From Gelidibacter sp038243395 (GTDB taxonomy: Bacteria > Bacteroidota > Bacteroidia > Flavobacteriales > Flavobacteriaceae): 18,950 nucleotides of DNA. Every line of letters starts with the position of its first letter. Within the stretch, counting starts at the first letter, position 1. The position numbers and the translations under genes were made by a program. Below, piece after piece: positions 1 through 5,612 of this stretch. The notes below the pieces were generated by a model. That model was not told the origin of the DNA. It ran no database searches and saw only the letters and a list, made by a program, of their open reading frames with translations. The stretch lies in assembly GCA_038243395.1 (NCBI GenBank), contig JBBSRC010000085.1:1-18950 (forward strand). Reading direction: 5' to 3'.

Positions 1-12
1 AAAATTAAATTG

Positions 13-100
13 CAGAGAGAAAGGGATTCGAACCCTCGATACCCTTTTGAGGTATACACGCTTTCCAGGCGTGCGCCTTCGACCGCTCGGCCACCTCTCT
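13..100 (-). tRNA. tRNA-Ser (anticodon GGA)
   Basis: Read on the minus strand this folds as a class II tRNA of 88 nt with a long variable arm, as expected for serine. The acceptor arms AGAGAGG and TCTCTCT pair over seven positions with one G-U, the T arm carries GGTTCGAATCC, and the anticodon loop reads CTGGAAA, giving anticodon GGA (complement of 64-66), which decodes UCC and UCU. The discriminator base is G at 13. The next genomic bases are C-A-A, so CCA is not encoded and must be added after transcription. It lies 71 bases downstream of ansA on the same strand. Confidence 0.96.
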
Positions 101-171
101 AAAATTTAAAGTTCAATTGCTTTGCCAAATAACGAAAAAATCTTTTAGGGAAAAAAATTTCTACGTTAATT

Positions 172-1203
172 TTAAGACATTTCTCCTCTTAATGATGTTT
201 CAAAGATGGTTTTGAACGTGTTAGCAGAAATCTTTTCTCCCAATAAATACATCAATTTAGTCACTGCAGCCTCCGTTGTGATGTCTTTTCCGGAAATAAC
301 TCCTATTTTTTTCAGCTGAGAACTCGTTTCATACTGCCCCATAATGACACTTCCACCCGAACATTGCGTAACATTAATTACTGGGATGCCCTTTTTTATT
401 GTTTTTTTTACCAATTCGGTAAACCACTTTTCGGTAGTTGTGTTTCCTGCACCGTAAGTTTCCAAAATGATTCCTTTAATATGAGGAGAGGAAAACATGC
501 ACTCCAAAACCACTTTTGAAACCCCCGGAAACATTTTAATCAAGGCAATATTATTTTCCAATTTTTTATGAACCGTGAATTTTTTACGAACATTAGGTTT
601 AAAAAGATATTCTTTTGATACTTTTAAATGGACGCCAGATTCCGCTAAATCTGGATAATTCAAAGATTCAAACGCTTCAAAATGTTCTGCATTCAGTTTT
701 GTTGTTCTGTTGCCTCGGTAAAGTTTGTATTCAAAATAAAGCCCAACTTCCCTAATAACTGGTTTTCCATGCTGTTGTAAAGAGGCCATTTGTATGGAGG
801 TAATAAGGTTTTCTTTAGCATCGGTACGCAAATCGCCAATGGGCAATTGCGATCCCGTAAAAATAACAGGCTTTGCTAAATTCTCTAACATAAAACTTAA
901 GGCAGAGGCGGTATAACTCATGGTATCACTCCCATGCAACACGACAAATCCATCAAAATCTTCATAATTGTTTTCGATAATTTCGGCAATTTGAACCCAA
1001 TAGTGAGGATTCATATTAGAGGAGTCAATAGGTTCTTCAAATGAAAAAGTTTTGATTTCACAATCCAACAGTTTCAATTCTGGAATATTTTTCAACAAAT
1101 TACTAAAGTCAAAAGCTTTTAAAGCACCGGAATCAGCATCTTTGATCATACCAATGGTGCCGCCTGTATATATTAATAAGATATTGGGTTGTTGCAAGGT
1201 CAT
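172..1203 (-). CDS. ansA: Type I (cytoplasmic) L-asparaginase
   Basis: This 343-residue protein hydrolyses L-asparagine to aspartate and ammonia. It has the family's length and shows no signal peptide, as expected for the cytoplasmic type I enzyme. The N-terminal TGGTIG motif (residues 13-18) carries the first catalytic threonine. The second active-site motif is HGSDTM (90-95), followed by SYTASALSF. In E. coli AnsA this motif reads HGTDTM, so the second nucleophile-site threonine is a serine here. The segment FTGSQLPIGDLRTDAKEN and the C-terminal regulatory-type domain are also typical. The start ATG lies 3 bases after the stop of the upstream tatD-like gene, so the two are very likely co-transcribed. 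I am confident of the family; asparagine as main substrate is inferred from family membership. Confidence 0.94.
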   Translation of the reverse strand: MTLQQPNILLIYTGGTIGMIKDADSGALKAFDFSNLLKNIPELKLLDCEIKTFSFEEPIDSSNMNPHYWVQIAEIIENNYEDFDGFVVLHGSDTMSYTASALSFMLENLAKPVIFTGSQLPIGDLRTDAKENLITSIQMASLQQHGKPVIREVGLYFEYKLYRGNRTTKLNAEHFEAFESLNYPDLAESGVHLKVSKEYLFKPNVRKKFTVHKKLENNIALIKMFPGVSKVVLECMFSSPHIKGIILETYGAGNTTTEKWFTELVKKTIKKGIPVINVTQCSGGSVIMGQYETSSQLKKIGVISGKDITTEAAVTKLMYLLGEKISANTFKTIFETSLRGEMS

Positions 1204-1206
1204 AAA

Positions 1207-1974
1207 TTAAACTTTAAATACAATTTTGGAATTCTCAGTTGTGATAGTGGCTATCTCCTCTTGTGACATTCCATAAAGTTCAGAAAGCTTATCCAGAACT
1301 TTTATAATGTAGGCACTTTCATTACGTTTTCCTCTAAATGGTGCTGGTGCCAAATAAGGCGAATCGGTCTCTAAGACGATATGTTTTAAATCAATTTGAT
1401 TCAAAAATTTATCAATACCACCATTTTTAAAAGTGACCACCCCGCCAATGCCTAATTTCATATTGAACGAAAGAGCGCGTTTTGCTTGTTCTACATTACC
1501 CGTAAAACAATGAAAAATCCCAAATAAATCATCTGATTTCTCTGTTTCTAAAACTTGAAAAATTTCATCAAATGCATCTCTACAATGGATAACAATAGGC
1601 AACTGGTATTTTTTCGCAAGCTCAATCTGATGCTTGAAAGCTTCCTGCTGTATATTTAAAGTACTTTTATCCCAATATAAATCTATACCTATCTCTCCAA
1701 TGGCTACAAACTTTCTTTGAGACAGTAATTCTTCAACATGGCGCAATTCATCCTTATAATTTTCCTTTACGGAAGTTGGATGCAAGCCAGTCATCAAATG
1801 CACATGCTCGGGAAATTCAGCTTCCAACCGCAACATTGCTTCTGTATATGACGAATCAATTGCAGGAATAAAAAAACGTGACACATTGGCTTCAATGGCA
1901 CGTTCAATCATTGCTTTTCTATCAACATCAAAAGCTTCACTATATAAATGAGTATGGGTATCTGTAATAATCAT
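1207..1974 (-). CDS. TatD-family metal-dependent hydrolase (DNase)
   Basis: A 255-residue protein of the TatD family, TIM-barrel metallohydrolases with Mg-dependent deoxyribonuclease activity in characterised members. All expected metal ligands are visible: HTH at residues 7-9, the glutamate of GEIG (E94), the histidine of IVIHCRD (H130), the histidine of FHCFTG (H155) and the aspartate of LETDSPYLAP (D204). The length is normal. The start is fixed by the family's usual MIITDTHTHL opening. A TAnnTTTG box ends only four bases before this ATG, so the message may be leaderless. It is the first gene of a two-gene unit with ansA. Paralogues such as YcfH and YjjV cannot be told apart here. Confidence 0.93.
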   Translation of the reverse strand: MIITDTHTHLYSEAFDVDRKAMIERAIEANVSRFFIPAIDSSYTEAMLRLEAEFPEHVHLMTGLHPTSVKENYKDELRHVEELLSQRKFVAIGEIGIDLYWDKSTLNIQQEAFKHQIELAKKYQLPIVIHCRDAFDEIFQVLETEKSDDLFGIFHCFTGNVEQAKRALSFNMKLGIGGVVTFKNGGIDKFLNQIDLKHIVLETDSPYLAPAPFRGKRNESAYIIKVLDKLSELYGMSQEEIATITTENSKIVFKV

Positions 1975-1978
1975 TTTG

Positions 1979-1986
1979 CAAAAGTA
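1979..1986 (-). promoter_or_regulatory. Candidate -7 box of the tatD-ansA unit
   Basis: On the minus strand the sequence reads TACTTTTG-CAAA-ATG, a full match to the Bacteroidetes -7 consensus TAnnTTTG four bases before the start codon. No clear TTG lies 19-20 bases upstream, so the -33 element is weak or absent. If used, transcription would start at or very near the ATG. Confidence 0.5.
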
Positions 1987-2350
1987 TAAGTTCTTTTACA
2001 AATAACTGTTATTAACGTGCTGGAGTATCATGCCGATAAATATACAAAATGATCAGAAATGTGGTTCATTTGAATTTCTTGAAAACTTTTTACAGTTGGA
2101 AATCTTGCGCATTTACCAGAATAGATTTTAAAACTTGAATATTTTCCGCATGTTTCTTGTTTCAATTAAATCAGGGCGAGGCATCATGTCAATGTATTGT
2201 GTAAATCGATGTCAATTTAATTATGTCTTGATATAATTCATCTATGCGTCTTAAATGGATTAACCGAATTTTCTTTTATTATTTTATTGGGACATTACCG
2301 TCTGCAATTGGTCTATTTTAGGGCTCAAGTAACGAAAAACTAATAATTAG
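1987..2350. other. Intergenic stretch between divergent genes, no gene seen
   Basis: About 360 AT-rich bases between the minus-strand tatD gene and the plus-strand aspartic protease gene. No reading frame with recognisable protein content, tRNA, strong hairpin or tandem array is visible. The short word ATGTCAAT occurs twice, near 2187 and 2208. Near 2311 the plus strand reads TATTTTAG, one base from TAnnTTTG, but no TTG sits at the right distance, so I do not call a promoter there. Confidence 0.5.
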
Positions 2351-2806
2351 ATGATTGATCCATACAATGCGCCACTTGAGGAATTTCTTTTAGAAAAAGG
2401 ATATACTAAAGTCAAGCTACAACTGACCAAAACAAACCATTTTGAAGTCAAGGCGACAATTAACGGTGTAAAAGGCTTGTTTATTTTAGATACTGGAGCT
2501 TCTAATTCGTGTGTAGGGTTTGAAGCTATTGATACTTTTAAGTTGAAGGCTCAGGATTCCGAAGTCAAAGCCGCCGGCGCTGGGGCTTCCGATATGTTGA
2601 CGCAAGTTTCAAAGATAAATAAACTTAAAATAGGAAAATGGAAAAAGGACAAAGTGCCTTTAATACTTTTTAATTTAACCCACGTCAATACGGCACTCCT
2701 AAATTATAATTCTAAACCCGTGGATGGCATCATAGGCGCAGACATTTTAAAAAGAGCAAAAGCCATTATTGATTATGACAAAAAGAACGTGTACTTAAAG
2801 TTGTAA
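2351..2806 (+). CDS. Small retropepsin-like (clan AA) aspartic protease
   Basis: This 151-residue protein has the features of single-domain retropepsin-like proteases common in flavobacteria. The sequence FILDTGASNSCVG gives the catalytic DTGA motif at residues 47-50. The later segment DGIIGADILKRAKAIIDY matches the second half of the pepsin-like fold, where a hydrophobic-hydrophobic-G motif precedes the last helix and strand. Such proteins act as homodimers, each subunit giving one aspartate. There is no signal peptide or membrane segment, so a cytoplasmic location is likely. The substrate is unknown. The broken response regulator starts 67 bases downstream on the same strand, so the two may once have formed a functional pair. 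The chosen ATG is the first in frame; no ribosome binding site is evident. Confidence 0.85.
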   Translation: MIDPYNAPLEEFLLEKGYTKVKLQLTKTNHFEVKATINGVKGLFILDTGASNSCVGFEAIDTFKLKAQDSEVKAAGAGASDMLTQVSKINKLKIGKWKKDKVPLILFNLTHVNTALLNYNSKPVDGIIGADILKRAKAIIDYDKKNVYLKL

Positions 2807-2848
2807 TTATCTAAATGCATTTATATTATTAGATGGTTATCTTTAATT

Positions 2849-2868
2849 ACCAAAAACTTCTTTTTGGT
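2849..2868 (+). promoter_or_regulatory. Hairpin just before the response regulator start
   Basis: The 8-base arms ACCAAAAA and TTTTTGGT pair perfectly around a CTTC loop, ending five bases before the ATG at 2874. No T-run follows, so it is a poor terminator for the protease gene. Its position suits control of translation start of the regulator, but the stem is AT-rich and could be chance. Confidence 0.45.
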
Positions 2869-2873
2869 ACCAC

Positions 2874-3500
2874 ATGCGTACTTCGATCATTATAGCCGAT
2901 GACCACCCTCTTATCCTAAAAGGTCTTTCCGACTTTTTAAAGGAAAAAAATTACAATCTAGTTGGAAGTACTGTGGATGGCAAAGAAGCCTTCGAAATGA
3001 TCACATCTAAAAAACCAGAAATTGCAATCTTAGACATTCAAATGCCTTTTCTAACAGGACTACAATTGCAGAGAAATGCCAAAACTTAAAACTTTCTACC
3101 AAAATAGTCCTGATCACTTTTGAAAAAGACGCAGCGCTCTATAAAGAAGCTGAAAACTCTTGGAATTTATGGCTATGTTCTTAAAGAATTCGCCTTAATA
3201 GAAATCGAAAACTGCATTGAAGCTGTTTTAAACGGTAAATCATATTTTAGTCCTGAGTTCCTTGAATTTTTAGAAATTGTTGAACCTCCTCAAGAGTGGG
3301 AACTGCTGACTCCTTCTGAAAAAGAAATTTTAAAACTTATTGTCAAAAATAATACAGGGGTTGAAATCGGGGAAATCCATAGTGTTTCTACCCGTAAGGT
3401 CGAGAAACAAAAAAGCAATATCATCAAAAAATTAGAATTGTCCCATAAACAGAACAGCCTTTTAATCTGGGTTAAAGAAAATCAGGATTACTTTCTGTAA
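2874..3500 (+). pseudogene. LuxR/NarL-type response regulator, broken by two compensating frameshifts
   Basis: The reading frame begins as a receiver domain: acidic pair in IIADDHP (D9, D10), phospho-acceptor in AILDIQMP (D54), and ends at a TAA at 3087-3089. The expected protein continues in the -1 frame from about 3068 (AEKC, then STKIVLITFEKDAALYKEAEN) to about 3157. It then returns to the first frame at 3159 with LGIYGYVLKEFA, which holds the conserved lysine. From there it is open to 3500 with a C-terminal helix-turn-helix (LTPSEKEILKLI, VSTRKVEKQKSNIIKKL). The simplest reading is one base lost near 3063-3067 and one gained near 3158; repaired length would be about 208 residues, normal for the family. 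No histidine kinase is nearby, so it is an orphan regulator. Sequencing error is possible, but the neighbouring long genes are intact. Confidence 0.85.
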
Positions 3501-3573
3501 TTTAAAAAAAATAGTTTGTCAACAATTAAAAGTATTCTGTCTCCTATCAATCCCACACTTTACTTATAAAAAT

Positions 3574-3604
3574 AAAGCGCTATCTGAAGTTTCAGATGCG
3601 CTTT
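3574..3604. terminator. Hairpin downstream of the broken regulator gene
   Basis: The arms AAAGCGC-T-ATCTGAA and TTCAGAT-GCGCTTT pair over 14 bases with one bulged T and a two-base gap at the tip (in practice a slightly larger loop). It begins 73 bases after the regulator's stop codon. On the plus strand no T-run follows; on the minus strand the stem is followed by ATTTTTATAAG. It probably closes the protease-regulator unit and shields the promoter unit just downstream. Confidence 0.6.
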
Positions 3605-3637
3605 ACTAATGTTTAAAATTATCTTTTTTACTGAAAT

Positions 3638-3685
3638 ATACGTAAAGTTACGTATTGTCTGATGTTGCTTAATTGCTGATATTTG
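3638..3685 (+). promoter_or_regulatory. Promoter unit A: TACGTA palindrome joined to a -33/-7 promoter
   Basis: A perfect inverted repeat ATACGTAA-AG-TTACGTAT occupies 3638-3655. Its last base starts the TTG of a -33 element (3655-3657). Exactly 20 bases later lies GATATTTG (3678-3685), one base from the Bacteroidetes -7 consensus TAnnTTTG. The palindrome thus sits where an activator touching the -33 region would bind. Unit B at 3818-3865 repeats the same arrangement with the same spacing. LuxR/NarL-type regulators bind short inverted repeats in such positions, and one is encoded directly upstream, but the pairing is inference. Confidence 0.7.
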
Positions 3686-3689
3686 TAAT

Positions 3690-3757
3690 GCTATTAATTC
3701 TTAGGGGAATTATTTTACGAAAAGCTTTGGGTTGTCATTGATTCAAAGCTTTTTATT
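3690..3757 (+). ncRNA. Candidate small RNA of about 70 nt from promoter unit A
   Basis: Promoter unit A predicts a transcript starting near 3690, and a hairpin terminator ends at about 3757. The span has a possible 5' hairpin (AATTC pairing with GAATT around TTAGGG, about 3696-3711) and then the terminator stem. A 17-codon frame starts at ATG 3688, at or before the predicted RNA start, and has no recognisable content, so a non-coding RNA or a short leader-like transcript is likelier. The exact start is inferred from promoter spacing only. Confidence 0.45.
3720..3757 (+). terminator. Terminator of the candidate small RNA
   Basis: The 10-base arms AAAAGCTTTG (3720-3729) and CAAAGCTTTT (3744-3753) pair perfectly around a 14-base loop, and TATTT follows. 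The plus-strand T-rich tail fits intrinsic termination of the transcript from promoter unit A, and isolates it from promoter unit B. Confidence 0.65.
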
Positions 3758-3817
3758 TAAGTTCATATTTTACTCATTTGACTAATTATAAACAACTTAT
3801 AATCTTCAAGATTTAAA

Positions 3818-3865
3818 ATACGTAGAGTTACGTATTGTTCGGTAGTTCTGATTTGTTGAAATTTA
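3818..3865 (+). promoter_or_regulatory. Promoter unit B: second TACGTA palindrome-promoter
   Basis: ATACGTAG-AG-TTACGTAT (3818-3835) differs from the palindrome of unit A at one base. It again runs into a TTG (3835-3837), and 20 bases later comes GAAATTTA (3858-3865), a weaker -7 box than in unit A. Similarity to unit A continues through and past the spacer, so the two look like copies of one promoter module of about 60 bases. It would transcribe the tiny membrane-peptide gene at 3939-4072 and stop at the hairpin at 4088-4123. Confidence 0.65.
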
Positions 3866-3938
3866 CACTGTTCAATGATATTATTGAAAACGTTAGTGTA
3901 TTGTCTCTTTTGAAAGCCCTACTTTCTACTTTAAACCA

Positions 3939-4072
3939 ATGAAAAGAATAATCCATATCTCTAATAAACCTATGAAAAAAAATCCCAAAGAGATAATTAA
4001 ATGCTTATCATCGGATTAATTTTGAGTGCAGTACTGATCATAACCGCAAATATTATTGTTAGTTTTTTTTAG
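3939..4072 (+). pseudogene. Tiny membrane-peptide gene, probably split by a single-base frameshift
   Basis: Two overlapping short frames lie here. The first, 26 codons from ATG 3939 to TAA 4017-4019, is basic and ends KKNPKEIIKCLSSD. The second, 23 codons from ATG 4001 to TAG 4070-4072, is almost wholly hydrophobic (LIIGLILSAVLIITANII). If one base is restored near 4003, the frames join as KEIIK-(one residue)-LIIGLILSAV, giving a small protein with a basic N-terminus and one membrane helix, a plausible shape for a small inner-membrane peptide. I do not recognise a family. Either the ancestral gene was broken, or the second frame alone makes a 23-residue peptide. It lies between promoter unit B and a strong terminator. 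The coding claim rests on amino-acid composition and layout only. Confidence 0.4.
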
Positions 4073-4087
4073 ATAATAGTTAGTCAA

Positions 4088-4123
4088 AAAAAGGGCAACT
4101 TTAAAAATTAAGTTGCCCTTTTT
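4088..4123. terminator. Bidirectional terminator between the unit B transcript and odhB
   Basis: Arms AAAAAGGGCAACTT and AAGTTGCCCTTTTT pair perfectly over 14 bases around an 8-base loop. Seven A's on the left give a T-run on the minus strand, and five T's on the right serve the plus strand. It starts about 18 bases past the odhB stop on the minus strand and also ends the plus-strand transcript from promoter unit B. Confidence 0.88.
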
Positions 4124-4141
4124 AATTGACTAAATATATGA

Positions 4142-5437
4142 TTAAAGTTCTAAAGCTCTTTTAACATCATTATCCATTAACAATTCCGTTGGATTTTCAA
4201 GCGCATTCTTAATTGCAACTAAGAAGCCTACACTTTCCTTGCCATCGATTATTCTATGGTCATAAGATACCGCCAAATACATAATTGGTCTTATCTCTAC
4301 ATGTCCATCAATAGCTACAGGACGTTCCACAATATTGTGCATCCCTAAAATTGCACTTTGGGGTGGATTGATAATTGGTGTAGATAACATACTACCAAAA
4401 ACACCACCATTAGAAATCGTGAAAGTTCCACCGGTCATTTCATCAACTGTAATTTGTCCATCTCGTGCTCTGATCGCTAAACGCTTAACCTCAGCTTCAA
4501 CACCTCTAAAGGTTAGGTTTTCGGCATTTCTGATCACAGGTACCATCAATCCTTTTGGTCCTGAGACCGCAATACTGATATCACAGAAATCATAGCTGAT
4601 CATTTCCTGACCATCAATCATGGAGTTTACTGAAGGATATTCCTTCAAAGCTCTAACCGCTGCCATAGTGAAGAAACTCATAAAGCCTAAACCAACACCA
4701 TGTTTATTTTTGAAGGTTTCTTTATATTCTTCACGCAATTTAAATATTGCAGACATATCCACCTCATTAAAGGTAGTCAACATGGCTGATTCGTTTTTGG
4801 CAGACACTAAACGCTCCGCAACCTTACGACGCAACATTGACAATCTTGAACGCGATTCTCCACGTCTTCCTCCTGTTGGGGTGCCCATTGAAGGAACTGC
4901 CTTAACAGCATCATCTTTAGTAATACGACCATCTTTACCTGATCCGCTAATATCAGAAGCTGACATGCTCTTTTCTGCCAAAACCTTTTTGGCTGCAGGA
5001 CTAGCTACTCCAGAAGCATAAGTTTTTTCAGCGGGATTGGGAGCTTTTTTAGAATCCTCTTTGGTTGGAGTTTCCTTTTCTTCTTTTGCAAGTTCTTTTT
5101 CAACATTTTTATCGCCACCACCTTCATCACCTGAACTTTTTGATTGAGAATCGTCAGATTTCTCTGAAGATTTAGGTTCTGAATCTCCTCCTGGTTTTTC
5201 AGCAGATGTATCAATCAAACACACCACTTCACCAACGGCAACAGCATCGCCTTCTTCCGCTTTTAACGTAATAATGCCACTAGCCTCCGCCGGAAGTTCT
5301 AAGGTGGCTTTATCACTGTCCACCTCCGCAATAGCCTGGTCCTTTTCTACATAATCGCCATCTGCAACTAACCATGCTGCAATTTCTACTTCTGTAATTG
5401 ACTCTCCTGGTGAAGGAACTTTCATTTCTAAAATCAT
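4142..5437 (-). CDS. odhB: 2-oxoglutarate dehydrogenase E2, dihydrolipoyl succinyltransferase
   Basis: This 431-residue protein transfers the succinyl group from lipoamide to CoA in the 2-oxoglutarate dehydrogenase complex of the TCA cycle. Domains in order: a lipoyl domain (about 1-77) with the lipoylated lysine in VDSDKATLE (K43); a charged, Ser/Glu/Lys-rich linker (about 78-143); a peripheral subunit-binding domain (about 145-180, ASPAAKKVLAEK to GRITKDDAV); and the catalytic core to the C-terminus. The active-site motif is YDHRIIDG, with H394 and D398. Only one lipoyl domain is present. It follows odhA on the same strand after 175 bases, so the two are probably one unit. The start is the only suitable ATG before the MILEMKVPSPGES opening of the lipoyl domain. 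The alternative sucB symbol is equivalent. Confidence 0.97.
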   Translation of the reverse strand: MILEMKVPSPGESITEVEIAAWLVADGDYVEKDQAIAEVDSDKATLELPAEASGIITLKAEEGDAVAVGEVVCLIDTSAEKPGGDSEPKSSEKSDDSQSKSSGDEGGGDKNVEKELAKEEKETPTKEDSKKAPNPAEKTYASGVASPAAKKVLAEKSMSASDISGSGKDGRITKDDAVKAVPSMGTPTGGRRGESRSRLSMLRRKVAERLVSAKNESAMLTTFNEVDMSAIFKLREEYKETFKNKHGVGLGFMSFFTMAAVRALKEYPSVNSMIDGQEMISYDFCDISIAVSGPKGLMVPVIRNAENLTFRGVEAEVKRLAIRARDGQITVDEMTGGTFTISNGGVFGSMLSTPIINPPQSAILGMHNIVERPVAIDGHVEIRPIMYLAVSYDHRIIDGKESVGFLVAIKNALENPTELLMDNDVKRALEL

Positions 5438-5454
5438 AGTTCTTATTGTTTTTG

Positions 5455-5476
5455 AATTCCTGCGAAGACAGGAATT
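5455..5476. repeat. REP-like hairpin between odhA and odhB
   Basis: AATTCCTG-CGAAGA-CAGGAATT forms a perfect 8-base stem with a six-base loop in the 175-base gap between odhA and odhB, 18 bases before the odhB start on the minus strand. The plus strand continues with TTT, but no plus-strand gene ends here. The core CCTGCGAAGACAGG resembles dispersed repeats in flavobacterial intergenic regions; that it is dispersed in this genome cannot be seen from one copy. Confidence 0.5.
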
Positions 5477-5612
5477 TTTAATTTTATTTCAGGTAATTTT
5501 CTTTGAGCATTGCAACATCTTATTTTGTGAATATCAATGTCGCAGCTTTACTATTAAAATATTATTTTAATTCTTTAAGAACAAAAACCGTAATCTTAAA
5601 GTCACTTTATTA

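Noticed and set aside
113..133. A minus-strand promoter TTTG-N17-TAAATTTT just before the tRNA
   Set aside because: It would start transcription inside the mature tRNA, so it cannot be its promoter.
3068..3157. Programmed ribosomal frameshifting in the response regulator
   Set aside because: Two opposite shifts would be needed and neither site has a slippery heptamer with a clear downstream stimulator; single-base changes or sequence errors are simpler.
3688..3741. A 17-codon frame starting ATG at 3688
   Set aside because: It begins at or before the predicted transcript start, has no recognisable content and runs into the terminator stem.
3896..3912. A possible third TACGTA-like unit (AACGTTAGTGTATTGTCT)
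   Set aside because: The palindrome is lost, only the TATTGTCT tail matches, and no -7 box stands 20 bases downstream of its TTG.
4335..5214. Open frames on both strands across odhB
   Set aside because: They are shadows of the well-supported odhB frame and have no family features.
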